Made by a program: the position numbers and the translations under genes. This document shows positions 37,126 through 44,732 of a stretch of 64,000 nt of DNA, piece after piece. Numbering within the stretch: the first letter of the stretch is position 1; each line of letters starts with the position of its first letter. A model generated the notes under the pieces. The model searched no databases and was not told the DNA's origin. It saw only the letters and a program-made list of their open reading frames with translations. This DNA comes from CAVVKW01 sp963749035 (GTDB lineage: Bacteria; Verrucomicrobiota; Verrucomicrobiia; Chthoniobacterales; JAATET01), in contig CAVVKW010000004.1 in assembly GCA_963749035.1 (NCBI GenBank), positions 806,001 through 870,000 of the forward strand. Direction: 5' to 3'.

Positions 37126-37216
37126 AACCACGGATAGCACAGATAACACTGATGGTTAACTCGGCATGCGATCAAAGATCTCCTCTCTATCAGTGTCCTC
37201 CGTGCTATCTGTGGTT
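37126..37216. repeat. palindromic repeat element, copy 2
   Basis: The left end AACCACGGATAGCACAGATA is mirrored at the right, which reads back from 37216 as AACCACAGATAGCACGGAGG. The centre GGCATGCGATC...GATCTCC...TCTAT is conserved with copy 1. It lies just after the TPR gene, as copy 1 lies just after the Wzc-like gene. Confidence 0.75.
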
Positions 37217-37325
37217 CAAAAATAAGAAAGACTCCTCGCCATTCGCCCTCAGACGCGAGGAGTTCAGCCGGAAAACTTTCATTTCGTTCACAAATCTTTG
37301 ACAAAATCGAACCATTCTCCTTTTT

Positions 37326-37859
37326 TTGAGTGCTGTGATCGCCCAATCCCGGCAAAACTCGACGTCGTCCGACCAAGATGACCCTCGTAATCTCTCCCGA
37401 TTTCAACGGGAAAGCATCGCCTTCTTCGTAAACGCGGCGACGACCCTCTCGATCCCCAGATCACTCGGAGAGATTTACGGTCTGCTCTTCAGCACCCGGA
37501 ACCCCCTCACCCTTGACGATCTCGTAACCCGGTTGCGCATCAGTCGGGGTTCCGCGAGCGAAGGCACCCGCTGGCTGCGAAACGTCGGGGCGGTCAATCT
37601 CGTCTATGTCGCCGGTAATCGGAAAGACCACTACACGGCAGAAACCAGCCTGCGCAAACTGGCCAACAGCATTCTCCGCAACCAGATCGAGCCCCACGTC
37701 GACAACGGAGATTCTCGGATCCAGTCGCTCGAAGAGTCGGTTGAAGCCAGCGACCCGGATCGCGACTTCGCCGCCGGAAGAGTGACGCAAATCCGGAATT
37801 GGTATCGCTACTTCAGTCGAGCCCTCCCCGTCCTCAGGGCCCTCGCAGCGCGGTTTTAA
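37326..37859 (+). CDS. GbsR/MarR-like transcriptional regulator
   Basis: A 177-residue winged-helix DNA-binding protein. The segment PRSLGEIYGLLFSTRNPLTLDDLVTRLRISRGSASEGTRWLRNVGAV is a GbsR-type helix-turn-helix, followed by a wing and a dimerisation helix. Such regulators are frequent in exopolysaccharide loci of this type and could control the operon upstream. The palindromic motif copies are candidate sites. The start is TTG 37326 or GTG 37335; neither has a clear ribosome binding site. Confidence 0.8.
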   Translation: MSAVIAQSRQNSTSSDQDDPRNLSRFQRESIAFFVNAATTLSIPRSLGEIYGLLFSTRNPLTLDDLVTRLRISRGSASEGTRWLRNVGAVNLVYVAGNRKDHYTAETSLRKLANSILRNQIEPHVDNGDSRIQSLEESVEASDPDRDFAAGRVTQIRNWYRYFSRALPVLRALAARF

Positions 37860-37876
37860 GTCCAGATTTTCTGGAC
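37860..37876 (+). terminator. short hairpin directly after the regulator stop
   Basis: GTCCAGA, a TTT loop and TCTGGAC form a perfect 7-base stem starting at the base after the TAA stop. The following run (GTGTTTCCC) is not a proper T-tract, so the terminator call is tentative. Confidence 0.4.
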
Positions 37877-38402
37877 GTGTTTCCCTGCGCGCAGCGTAAG
37901 CATACGAGTGGCAAAACCTCGCCTCGGCTCAGTGCTCTTCTCTAGCCATAAGGGGAGCCCCTATTTTCATTCATTCCGTTCACCAATCCTTGAACGGAAC
38001 CGTGGAAACGCTCAAATCGCCACCGTTCAGCTGAAACTTTGGCCGACACCACGTCCAGTTCAACTCCGAGCCGAATGAAGAACTCCACTTCACCAAGGGC
38101 GGCAGCGTCTCCTCGGCGATTTCATCGACGAAGACGGCTGACCTTGGTCAATAGTTTTCAGGAGAAACCGGATTCGGGGTATTCGGGAGGCAGTCAATCA
38201 GTCCGACGAATCAAATCGTGGAACCTGGCGCTAAGAGATGACTTTTGTCGACCAACCTCGCGCAATCTCGCCGACAACCACCAGAGTCCGAATTTCTCCA
38301 CCAGAGCCCCGCGCTTCCCCTACCAACTGTCAATTGATTACCGACGCCTCCGCCACGGAGCACATCCAAGGACAAACTGGACAGAACGGCCATAACGTCC
38401 CC
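37877..38402. other. gene-poor boundary between the exopolysaccharide locus and the TA island
   Basis: About 526 bases with no supported gene. Copy B of the palindromic motif lies at 37951-37967. A broken frame near 38045-38150 (FNSEPNEELHFTKGG) has protein-like composition but no start and a stop soon after. It may be a remnant, and I cannot name it. Confidence 0.5.
37951..37967 (+). promoter_or_regulatory. palindromic motif AGGGGAGCCCCTATTTT, copy B
   Basis: Exact 17-base repeat of 26697-26713. It lies 92 bases past the regulator stop, with no intact gene close downstream. It could mark the promoter of a gene since lost. Confidence 0.5.
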
Positions 38403-38654
38403 ATGACGACTCACCAGCTTCAGGATGCCAAGCAACGTTTCTCCGCCGTCGCGGACCAAGCGTCCAAGGGGCAGCCTCAGCTTGTCACCAAGCACGGCAA
38501 ACCATTTGTCGTGCTGGTTAGTGCTGATGAGTGGGAGAAAACCCAGGCATCATCTGCGACCAGTCTGTTTGAGGCTCTCCGCGCCTGCCCCGCGGATCTG
38601 ACGGAACTTTCCGTGACCCGTCAACGAGACGTTCCGCGCCAGATCGGCTTGTGA
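38403..38654 (+). CDS. antitoxin of the Phd/YefM family
   Basis: An 83-residue antitoxin. QLQDAKQRFSAVADQASKGQPQLVTKHGKPFVVL is the Phd/YefM DNA-binding N-terminus that forms a dimer and represses its own promoter. The C-terminal third wraps the toxin. The ATG at 38403 is chosen because the upstream frame has no family character. It overlaps the toxin gene by 4 bases. Confidence 0.88.
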   Translation: MTTHQLQDAKQRFSAVADQASKGQPQLVTKHGKPFVVLVSADEWEKTQASSATSLFEALRACPADLTELSVTRQRDVPRQIGL

Positions 38655-39073
38655 ACTACCTCGTTGATACCAATGTTCTCAGCGAAGCGACCCGCCGTGA
38701 ACCAAACGTCCGCGTTGCAGCATGGCTCTCCGCCCAGAGACCCGCAATTTTGTTTGTGAGCGTCATCTCGATTGGAGAAATTAAAAAATGTATCCTTCTG
38801 CTCCCAGATGATCGAAAGCGCGACAAGCCGGACCGCTGGCTCGAAAGCCATCTGCTGCCAGCCTTCAGTCGCCGAATCCTCCCGCTGGCCGGGCCGGAAT
38901 TGCAAGCGCGGGCAACGATCCAGGCCGAAGCGGAGAAAACTGGCCGATTACTTCCAGCGATGGACTCTCTCATCGCCGCGACAGCCCGGTGCCACCAGTT
39001 GACGATAGCCACCCAAAACACGCCGGATTTCGACCGTTGTGAAGTCAATACCGTCAATCCATGGACGGATTAG
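38651..39073 (+). CDS. VapC-type PIN-domain toxin
   Basis: A 140-residue PIN-domain RNase. Acidic residues are visible in LVDTNVLSE (Asp6), in ISIGEIKK (Glu) and in AMDSLIAATA (Asp), with the final acid near TPDFDRC. It is the partner of the Phd-like antitoxin just upstream (GTG start in the GTGA overlap). Its 3' portion (38963-39051) recurs at 43386-43474 with four differences in 89 bases. Confidence 0.9.
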   Translation: MNYLVDTNVLSEATRREPNVRVAAWLSAQRPAILFVSVISIGEIKKCILLLPDDRKRDKPDRWLESHLLPAFSRRILPLAGPELQARATIQAEAEKTGRLLPAMDSLIAATARCHQLTIATQNTPDFDRCEVNTVNPWTD

Positions 39074-39254
39074 GGATCGGTTTGGAGCTGGCAGTTGGCA
39101 GTAACCCCTCGCCTACTGATCACTGACGACTGAAAACCGCCTACCCACCCTCGCCAACTGACTGTTGACCACTGACGTCTGACGACTGCGCGCCGAGCTC
39201 TCCGCTTTCGTGCAACCGCTCGACATTCCATCCAGCTGCGGCTACAATCACCTC
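39074..39254. repeat. low-complexity intergenic repeat, TA island
   Basis: The gap is built from short phrases such as CACTGACGACTGAAAACCGC, CCAACTGACTGTTGACCACTG and GACGTCTGACGACTGCGCGCC. Similar phrases fill other gaps of the island (for example near 39905-39970, 40735-40825, 42480-42545, 46725-46860 and 47370-47480). It carries no gene. Confidence 0.75.
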
Positions 39255-39497
39255 ATGACGGCGTTCGACCGGATCACCTGCAGCCCCGAACACATGAACG
39301 GTCAACCGTGCCTCCGAGCTCTGCGCCTGACGGTGCGGCGGGTCCTCGAGGTGGCGGCACTCTACCCCGATCGGGAAGAACGGGCCCGGGAATTTCCAGA
39401 GATCGAAGACGAGGATCTGAGACAGGCCCTGCACTACGCGGCCTTGCAAATGCCGGATGCCACCGTGTTCTTCGATCCCGATGCGGTGATTGCTTGA
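39255..39497 (+). CDS. DUF433-family antitoxin
   Basis: An 80-residue protein with the DUF433 pattern: ITCSPEHMNGQPCLRALRLTVRRVLEVAALYPDREE, then EDLRQALHYAA. These small helix-turn-helix proteins (VapB45-like) pair with PIN-like DUF5615 toxins, as here, where the next gene overlaps its stop. The ATG at 39255 is preferred over GTG 39210. Confidence 0.82.
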   Translation: MTAFDRITCSPEHMNGQPCLRALRLTVRRVLEVAALYPDREERAREFPEIEDEDLRQALHYAALQMPDATVFFDPDAVIA

Positions 39498-39846
39498 CGA
39501 AGGTCTTCCCCGCAGCACCGTAGCGTTGCTGGAGCTGGCCGGTGAGGATGCTGTCCATGTTGGCGACCTGGCAATGGGAGCCGCCTCGGATGCAGAGATC
39601 CTTGGGTATAGCGGAGATTCCAATCGGATCGTCGTGACGCTCGATGCAGATTTTCACGCTCTGCTGGCGCTGTCGGGATTTGGAAAGCCGTCGGTGCTGC
39701 GAATCCGCGAGGAAGGTCTTAAAGCGCCATGGCTGTGCCGGCTGATCATCGCTGTTGGTCGACATTTCAGCAGTGAACTCGAGACGGGGTGCGTCATGAC
39801 TTTCCAAGGCGGGCGGGTTCGCTTCAGAAAGCTCCCGATGCCCTGA
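39490..39846 (+). CDS. DUF5615 PIN-like toxin
   Basis: A 118-residue PIN-like protein. LDEGLPRSTVALL at the start, DLAMGAASDAEILGYSGDSNRIVVTLDADF and KPSVLRIR are the DUF5615 hallmarks, with acids for metal binding at the start (Asp3) and in TLDADF. Starting at TTG 39490, it overlaps the DUF433 gene by 8 bases and should be its toxin. Confidence 0.82.
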   Translation: MLDEGLPRSTVALLELAGEDAVHVGDLAMGAASDAEILGYSGDSNRIVVTLDADFHALLALSGFGKPSVLRIREEGLKAPWLCRLIIAVGRHFSSELETGCVMTFQGGRVRFRKLPMP

Positions 39847-39904
39847 TCCGGGGCGATTGAGCGACCTGAATTCGACGAAGCGATGGCAACCTCGTCCGCC
39901 TTCC

Positions 39905-39970
39905 ACCTTCCGCCAACTGGCCGCTCATAGCTGACGTCTGACGACTGCGCGCCGCGCTTTCCGCTTTCAG
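39905..39970. repeat. low-complexity intergenic repeat, TA island
   Basis: It contains TGACGTCTGACGACTGCGCG followed by CCGCGCTTTCCGCTTTCAGC, very close to the repeat at 39165-39215. It separates two TA modules of opposite strand. Confidence 0.7.
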
Positions 39971-39980
39971 CTAGGCTCCC

Positions 39981-40412
39981 TCAATTCTCTAGTGGATTCT
40001 TCCACTTGAGGCCGGGGAACCGAATGAAATCCGCGTCGGTGGTGTGAAGAACGAGGCCTCGCTCAATGGCCAAGGCCGCAAGATGGGCATCAGTTGTCAA
40101 ATTGCCGGCGGTTCCCAGTCTTCGCAGGAGGGCCGACCACGTTTTGAAATGGTTTTGTGATGGAAGGATCACGTGGACGTGCGGCAAGGAAAGCCAATCG
40201 TCAACCCGATCGAGAACGTCGCCCACCGGCATGGGACGCTCGAAAATTTTCGGGTGGGTCGTGATCCGCACGAACCCTTGGATGACCACCCATGGCAGTG
40301 CCACACCTTCATGACCTTCAAGGCATCGATTCCACCAGTCGCAGGCACCCCGGTGCTGGGGTGCCCGGACGTTGTGGGCGTTGACGAGGAGATTAATGTC
40401 GGGAAGGATCAT
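39981..40412 (-). CDS. PIN-domain toxin (VapC-like, TA system type with TTHPKIF motif)
   Basis: A 143-residue PIN RNase starting MILPDINLLVNAHN with Asp5. The acids in NLTTDAHLAALAIE and TTDADFIRFPGL complete the metal site. GFVRITTHPKIFERP is typical of one mycobacterial-type VapC subgroup. The start at 40412 overlaps the end of the antitoxin gene by 20 bases. A decayed relative lies at 41160-41494. Confidence 0.87.
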   Translation of the reverse strand: MILPDINLLVNAHNVRAPQHRGACDWWNRCLEGHEGVALPWVVIQGFVRITTHPKIFERPMPVGDVLDRVDDWLSLPHVHVILPSQNHFKTWSALLRRLGTAGNLTTDAHLAALAIERGLVLHTTDADFIRFPGLKWKNPLEN

Positions 40413-40671
40413 CGCGGGCCGCTTTCTGGAGAAATTCCTCCACTTCCAATTCATCTACGAGTTGGTTCATGCGATCCGAATCAAGACCGCCCATCATCGC
40501 GCCAAAATCATGAGGACGGACCACGATCGGATGGGGAGCTGTCGTCAAGTGCTCCGTAAGTCCCTGCCGCAAAGCGGTGTTGACAATTTCTTTGAACGGC
40601 TTGTCCAGTTCCCCCGCCCTCCGCTTAAGAATGCCAGCTAAATCGTCATCAATCGTCAAAGTTGTCCGCAT
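40393..40671 (-). CDS. ribbon-helix-helix antitoxin of the 39981 toxin
   Basis: A 92-residue protein. MRTTLTIDDDLAGILKRRA is a ribbon-helix-helix DNA-binding start, and the C-terminal part MMGGLDSDRMNQLVDELEVEEFL should bind the toxin. It overlaps the toxin gene. It is closely related to the antitoxin at 40890, and the two modules look like old duplicates. Confidence 0.85.
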   Translation of the reverse strand: MRTTLTIDDDLAGILKRRAGELDKPFKEIVNTALRQGLTEHLTTAPHPIVVRPHDFGAMMGGLDSDRMNQLVDELEVEEFLQKAARDDPSRH

Positions 40672-40889
40672 CAGAACATCATCGCAGACAGAACTCTGAT
40701 GGCAAGGCATCAGCCCCCCCCCACGCCTTCCACTTTCAGCTTTCAGCATTCCCGCTTTTCCCTCACTCGCCAGTCGCATACTGACCGCTGATAGCTAACG
40801 ACTGACGACTGCGCGCCTCGCCTACCAGCCCTCGCGGACACCATCTTGATGCCTTGACATCACAAAAATTCGACGCCTGATTCCAGTTC
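40672..40889. repeat. low-complexity repeat between divergent antitoxins
   Basis: This 218-base gap includes CTTTCAGCTTTCAGCATTCC and GATAGCTAACGACTGACGAC, phrases of the island repeat family. It must also hold the promoters of both flanking antitoxin genes. Confidence 0.65.
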
Positions 40890-41159
40890 ATGAGGACAAC
40901 GCTGACTCTGGAGCCGGAAATCGCCGAACGGCTTCAGCATGAGGCCTCTCTCGGAAAGCGCAGTTTCAAACCGATCGTCAACGATGCCCTCGCCCGCGGC
41001 TTGAATTTGAAACCCACCCCTCCCTCCCAGCCCTATCGCGTCAAGCCACATGCTTCGGAGTTCCTCGCTGGAGTTGATTCCGGGAAATTAAATCAACTCG
41101 TGGATGAACTTGAGGCGGGAGAATTTGCCGCGCAGCAAACGGGAAGCCGGGCTCGATAG
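40890..41159 (+). CDS. ribbon-helix-helix antitoxin, toxin partner decayed
   Basis: An 89-residue protein starting MRTTLTLEPEIAERLQHEA and ending in GVDSGKLNQLVDELEAGEFAA, matching the layout of the antitoxin at 40393-40671. The expected toxin gene immediately downstream is broken, so this is an orphan antitoxin. It could still protect against the related toxin at 39981. Confidence 0.8.
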   Translation: MRTTLTLEPEIAERLQHEASLGKRSFKPIVNDALARGLNLKPTPPSQPYRVKPHASEFLAGVDSGKLNQLVDELEAGEFAAQQTGSRAR

Positions 41160-41494
41160 TTCCGTTGGAACGTTCATTCACCCATTTTGCGTTGACGGTT
41201 ACGGGCGCCTCATGACTCACCCCCGGGTCCTAGCCGACCCGATATCGGTTGCGGCGGCAGTCTCCGACGTTCGCGAGTGGATCTAGCAACCCGCAGTCTG
41301 CCTTTTACAGCCGGGAGCAAAATTCCCTGAACATTTTATCGATTTTCTTCTTCATCTGGGCACCGGCGGAAACCTCGCGACCGACGCCCACCTGGCCCGC
41401 TCTGGCGGTCGAATTCCAAGCCGAGCTTCACAGCACAGACGGCGACTTCACCCGCTTCCCGGGTCTCCGCTGGAAGAATCCACTTCAGCATTGA
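41160..41494 (+). pseudogene. decayed PIN-domain toxin
   Basis: Pieces of a homologue of the 39981 toxin survive in shifting frames: RLMTHPRVLADPISVAAAVSDVREW matches ITTHPKIFERPMPVGDVLDRVDDW, and later HLGTGGNLATDAHLA and TDGDFTRFPGLRWKNPL match its C-terminus. The N-terminal acid and the middle are gone, and a stop lies at about 41284, so it cannot encode an active toxin. Confidence 0.8.
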
Positions 41495-41622
41495 GAGGAA
41501 AGAGGAAACGCGGGAACGATCACCCCACCCTCGACCCTCGCCGACTGCCTCACTTTCCGCTTTTCCCCACCGCCCCCGCAAAGCGGCTTGACCTGCTGTT
41601 TGCAAAGCGCGACCTTGTAAAC

Positions 41623-41925
41623 ATGAAAACCAAGACCATCTCGACCCGTCTGGCCGACGACGAGTTGCAAACGCTTGACGAATTGGCCGGAATCTCCGGC
41701 CTTGACCGCTCCGGGATGGCACGCAGCCTCGTCCGGAGAGGCCTGCAGGAAATGCGGACCGAAGCCGCCCTCGAGGCCTATTCCGACAACCGGGCTACCC
41801 TGAGCCGCGCCGCGGAAATGGCGAATCTCTCGCCGTGGGACCTTTTGGCACGACTCAACGCATCGGGAAAACGTCTCAACTACGATCTCGCTGACTTCGA
41901 AGAAGACCTCCGTGCCGACCCCTGA
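41623..41925 (+). CDS. UPF0175/ribbon-helix-helix-like antitoxin
   Basis: A 100-residue protein. MKTKTISTRLADDELQTLDELA with DRSGMARSLVRRGL is a CopG-like ribbon-helix-helix. ALEAYSDNRATLSRAAEMANLSPWDLLARL resembles UPF0175 antitoxins. It overlaps the DUF3368 toxin gene by 14 bases. The island repeat phrase CCCTCGACCCTCGCC precedes it at about 41527. Confidence 0.82.
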   Translation: MKTKTISTRLADDELQTLDELAGISGLDRSGMARSLVRRGLQEMRTEAALEAYSDNRATLSRAAEMANLSPWDLLARLNASGKRLNYDLADFEEDLRADP

Positions 41926-42445
41926 TCCTCCCTGGCGTCAAATCGTCATCTGCGACGCCAGCCCGCTGATCTTTCTTGCCAAAGTCGGCGTTCTCGACCT
42001 GATCGCGCAAGTGATCCCAGGGCATCAGGTGGTGCTCGGGAGCGTGGCTCGGGAAGTTCTCAGCGAGCGGGCCGGACCCGTCGAGATGGAGCGGCTGCGC
42101 CGATGGATGGATTCCGTTGAGGTCATCGAGTACGAAGGCAGCCTGTTTCCCTCGTCGGCCCTCAGCCGCAACGATCAATCCACCCTCGCTTGGGCGGTAA
42201 ATTGCCACGCCGACTGGCTTATCGCGGACGAACGACTGCTCCGACGCTTCGCCAGGGATCACGGAGTCAACTTTATCGGCTTCTGCGGAATTCTCGCCAA
42301 GGCCGTCGAACGCAATTTTCTCGAATCCCACGAAGCCCAAGGCCTTCTCGACACCGCCGTCGACCTCCACGGCCTGCAAATCTCCGTCGCCCTTTACCGC
42401 CGGATCACCGAGGCCCTCAGCCGCAGAATCTCGAGCGACAAATAG
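41912..42445 (+). CDS. DUF3368 PIN-domain toxin
   Basis: A 177-residue PIN-family RNase with IVICDASPLIFLAKVG near the N-terminus, ALSRNDQSTLAWA and LIADERLLRRFARDHGV. These are the conserved acidic positions of DUF3368, which pairs with UPF0175-type antitoxins as here. The GTG start at 41912 lies within the antitoxin gene. Confidence 0.85.
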   Translation: MPTPDPPWRQIVICDASPLIFLAKVGVLDLIAQVIPGHQVVLGSVAREVLSERAGPVEMERLRRWMDSVEVIEYEGSLFPSSALSRNDQSTLAWAVNCHADWLIADERLLRRFARDHGVNFIGFCGILAKAVERNFLESHEAQGLLDTAVDLHGLQISVALYRRITEALSRRISSDK

Positions 42446-42556
42446 CCCGAATTTCCACGAACTTCACCCTGCCTACCGACCACTCCCTCCACCCTCGACC
42501 CTCGCCAACTGACGACTGATTACTGCCAACTGACGAGTCCGCGCGTAGCACGTCCC
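42446..42556. repeat. low-complexity intergenic repeat, TA island
   Basis: CCACCCTCGACCCTCGCCAA followed by CTGACGACTGATTACTGCCA. It lies between convergent TA modules and carries no gene. Confidence 0.7.
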
Positions 42557-42991
42557 TCAAACCTCCTGAGGATGAAGGATTTTCCGCGCCAGATCCGGTG
42601 CGATGGCAGTGAAATGGCGCTTATTCAATGTGAAAATACGATCCGCCCCGGCTTTTCGGGCAACGCAGAGATGCATGTAGTCATAGACCGCACCGCCACG
42701 CACTCCATGTCGGCGGGCATATCCCAAATGTTCGAGGAGTTCCTCCGTCTCCAGCGGAAGCACCCGGACGCCGGTTCGTTCCAGATTCAGAGCAATGGAT
42801 TCCGTGGCAACATCCGGCGGAACCGGCTCTCCCAATCGGCCACCGGTCAGTTGGCAGAAGGTTTCCAGCAAGGCATGACTGTAAACCACCCGATCCGAGC
42901 AGCCATTCCACGCCTTCAAGCAATCCGCGTGCTCCGCACAATCCGCAAAAATCAGCCCGATCACGACCGAAGAATCGAAAAAATTGCTCAT
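42557..42991 (-). CDS. PIN-domain toxin
   Basis: A 144-residue PIN RNase: FFDSSVVIGLIF carries the first acid, SHALLETFCQLTG the Glu, and YDYMHLCVARKAGADRIFTLNKRHF the C-terminal acidic site. It overlaps by 4 bases the AbrB-type antitoxin encoded upstream on the same strand. The pairing of PIN with an AbrB-fold antitoxin is common. Confidence 0.87.
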   Translation of the reverse strand: MSNFFDSSVVIGLIFADCAEHADCLKAWNGCSDRVVYSHALLETFCQLTGGRLGEPVPPDVATESIALNLERTGVRVLPLETEELLEHLGYARRHGVRGGAVYDYMHLCVARKAGADRIFTLNKRHFTAIAPDLARKILHPQEV

Positions 42992-43275
42992 TTCTCGGCG
43001 TTCACACCCAGCAGATGCTCCGTGCGATCGTCCCGGTCCTGGCGGATGGCTTCCACAATGCTCATGGCCGGTTTCCCCGTGCCGGTCACCACCCAGACAC
43101 CGTCTTTTTCAACCACCCTCGGCTTGGGCCGTTCCGACTCCTTGAGCGTCAATTCGATCCGGTCCAGCACGAGATCGAGATCGAACCGGGTCGTCTCATC
43201 AGCGCCAATCCGCTCGCGAACCTCCTTGGGAATGACAATCCTCCCTGCCTTGTCCATTGAAATGGTGTAACTCAT
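42988..43275 (-). CDS. AbrB/MazE-fold antitoxin
   Basis: A 95-residue protein. MSYTISMDKAGRIVIPKEVRERIG is the swapped-hairpin AbrB DNA-binding domain, and the rest should contact the PIN toxin encoded downstream. It is first in a two-gene unit whose promoter lies at 43276 onward. Confidence 0.88.
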   Translation of the reverse strand: MSYTISMDKAGRIVIPKEVRERIGADETTRFDLDLVLDRIELTLKESERPKPRVVEKDGVWVVTGTGKPAMSIVEAIRQDRDDRTEHLLGVNAEK

Positions 43276-43385
43276 ACCATCACATTGCCACTCCCAGTGC
43301 CATCGTCAATGCCATAACTGAATCTCGCAATTTCTCATCCGCCTCTCGCTCCTCAGCATCACCACTTCGCTACCTTCGCTACATT

Positions 43386-43474
43386 GACTCCCTCATCGCC
43401 GCGACCGCCCGCTGCCACCAGTTGACGATAGCCACCCGAAACACGCCGGATTTCGACCGTTGTGAAGTCAATAC
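43386..43474 (+). pseudogene. vapC 3' fragment, truncated by IS3
   Basis: These 89 bases match 38963-39051, the end of the VapC gene, at 85 positions and encode DSLIAATARCHQLTIATRNT and on to CEVNT. The match stops exactly at the IS3 left end. Neither the 5' part of the gene nor its last codons are found nearby, so an IS-linked deletion probably removed them. Confidence 0.85.
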
Positions 43475-43506
43475 TGAAGTGGAGTCGAAAAAGTGGACAG
43501 GGGAAG

Positions 43507-44433
43507 TTAGTCTGTTTTGGTTGTTAGGTTATTGAGTGAGTTTTCGTATTCGAGGGGTGATTGGTAGTCGAGGGAGCTATGGAGTCGGCGTGGATTGTAG
43601 AAGGTTTCGATGTAGTCGAAGAGCATCGCGTCGGCTTGGGCTCGGGTGGCCGGAGGGCCAGCGTGGAAGCATTCGGTTTTGAGAGTGGACCAGAACGACT
43701 CCATGGCGGCGTTATCATAGCAGTTGGCGCGTCGGCTCATGCTCGGCGTCACGCCGTGGGAGTTGAGCAGGGAGCGGAAAGCCCCAGCAGCATACTGGCT
43801 GCCGCGGTCGGAATGGTGGAGTTGTGGACGAGTTCCTGAGAGCAAGACGGCGCGGCTGAAGGCGCTTTCGACGAGGGTGCTCTCCATGGTTGATCCCGTT
43901 TTCCAGCCAACGATCCGACGGGAAGCGAGGTTCATTTCGGCAGCCAGATAATGCCAGCCTTCATCGGTGGGTAGGTAGGTGATGTCAGCCACCCATGTCT
44001 GCCCAGGGGTAGACGAGGTCGTGTTGGTCGTATCGGACAAGAGCCGATTCGGGGCGATGGGATGAGGGTGGCAGCTGTCGGTCGTGCGGGGCCGATAACG
44101 ACCCTTGCGCAAGGCACATAGTCCTTTCTGGGACATCAAGCGCGAGATACGTCGTCGCCCGCAGACTTGCCCTTCTCGATCAAGGACGACGCGCAGCCGA
44201 CGGGTCCCGTAGGTTCGGCGGTTCTCGTGGAAAGCCGCTTCGATCCGATCACTCAGATCGGCGTCTTCGCGCTGGCGCAGACCTTCGGTCTTTTTCCCGT
44301 GGGCGTAGTAGCCGCTGCGACTGACTTCCAGAGCCAGGCAAAGCTCCTTGAGGGTAAAGCTGTTCTTTTCCATCGTCTCGATCAGCGCAAAGCGTTCCAC
44401 GGTTCCTGACCCAAAATGGCGCAGGCTTTTTTT
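43507..44433 (-). CDS. IS3 orfB transposase (DDE), read by -1 frameshift
   Basis: The catalytic part of the IS3 transposase. Visible residues are Asp in TWVADITYLP, Asp in HHSDRGSQY and Glu in DNAAMESFWSTLK, with the ending RLHSSLDYQSPLEYE typical of the family. The frame joins orfA at the A7 run (44427-44433, minus strand), where a -1 slip gives the OrfAB fusion. Alone it could start at ATG 44373. About 290 residues encode the helix-turn-helix linker and the rve core. Confidence 0.9.
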   Translation of the reverse strand, partial: KKSLRHFGSGTVERFALIETMEKNSFTLKELCLALEVSRSGYYAHGKKTEGLRQREDADLSDRIEAAFHENRRTYGTRRLRVVLDREGQVCGRRRISRLMSQKGLCALRKGRYRPRTTDSCHPHPIAPNRLLSDTTNTTSSTPGQTWVADITYLPTDEGWHYLAAEMNLASRRIVGWKTGSTMESTLVESAFSRAVLLSGTRPQLHHSDRGSQYAAGAFRSLLNSHGVTPSMSRRANCYDNAAMESFWSTLKTECFHAGPPATRAQADAMLFDYIETFYNPRRLHSSLDYQSPLEYENSLNNLTTKTD

Positions 44434-44732
44434 AAAATGTCTCGTTGGCGGGTGGTGAACTCCAGTTCCCTTCTCAGGCGAGCGTTCTCGCTGGCGAGGT
44501 CCTGGGGCCGCCCCGCCGCCGGGACGGGTCCTCCTCCCCCCTCCGGACCCGTCCCGGCGGCGGTTCTCCCGTAAAGCTTCTTCCACCTGCCCAGGCTCCA
44601 CGTCGAGATCCCCAGCTCAAGCGCTAGTTGTGTCGCGCTTCGCGTTCCGCTTTCCAGCATTTCCACGGCGCTTCGTTTGAACTCTTCGTCAAATCGTCGC
44701 CCCTTGTTCGTTTCTCTTGGTTTTTCGTTCAC
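44382..44732 (-). CDS. IS3 orfA (helix-turn-helix protein)
   Basis: A 116-residue DNA-binding protein: RRFDEEFKRSAVEMLESGTRSATQLALELGISTWSLGRWKK is the IS3 OrfA helix-turn-helix, and ENARLRRELEFTTRQRDILKKA is the leucine-zipper region. Between them lies an unusual Gly/Pro-rich stretch (RTAAGTGPEGGGGPVPAAG) encoded by a perfect inverted repeat. The slip site lies in codons for LKK. Confidence 0.9.
   Translation of the reverse strand: MNEKPRETNKGRRFDEEFKRSAVEMLESGTRSATQLALELGISTWSLGRWKKLYGRTAAGTGPEGGGGPVPAAGRPQDLASENARLRRELEFTTRQRDILKKACAILGQEPWNALR
44513..44563. repeat. 19-bp perfect inverted repeat inside IS3 orfA
   Basis: The arms CCGCCGCCGGGACGGGTCC (44513-44531) and 44545-44563 are exact complements around a 13-base C/T-rich loop. 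It keeps the reading frame and adds the Gly/Pro-rich loop to OrfA. It would form an extremely stable hairpin in the transposase mRNA. Confidence 0.8.
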
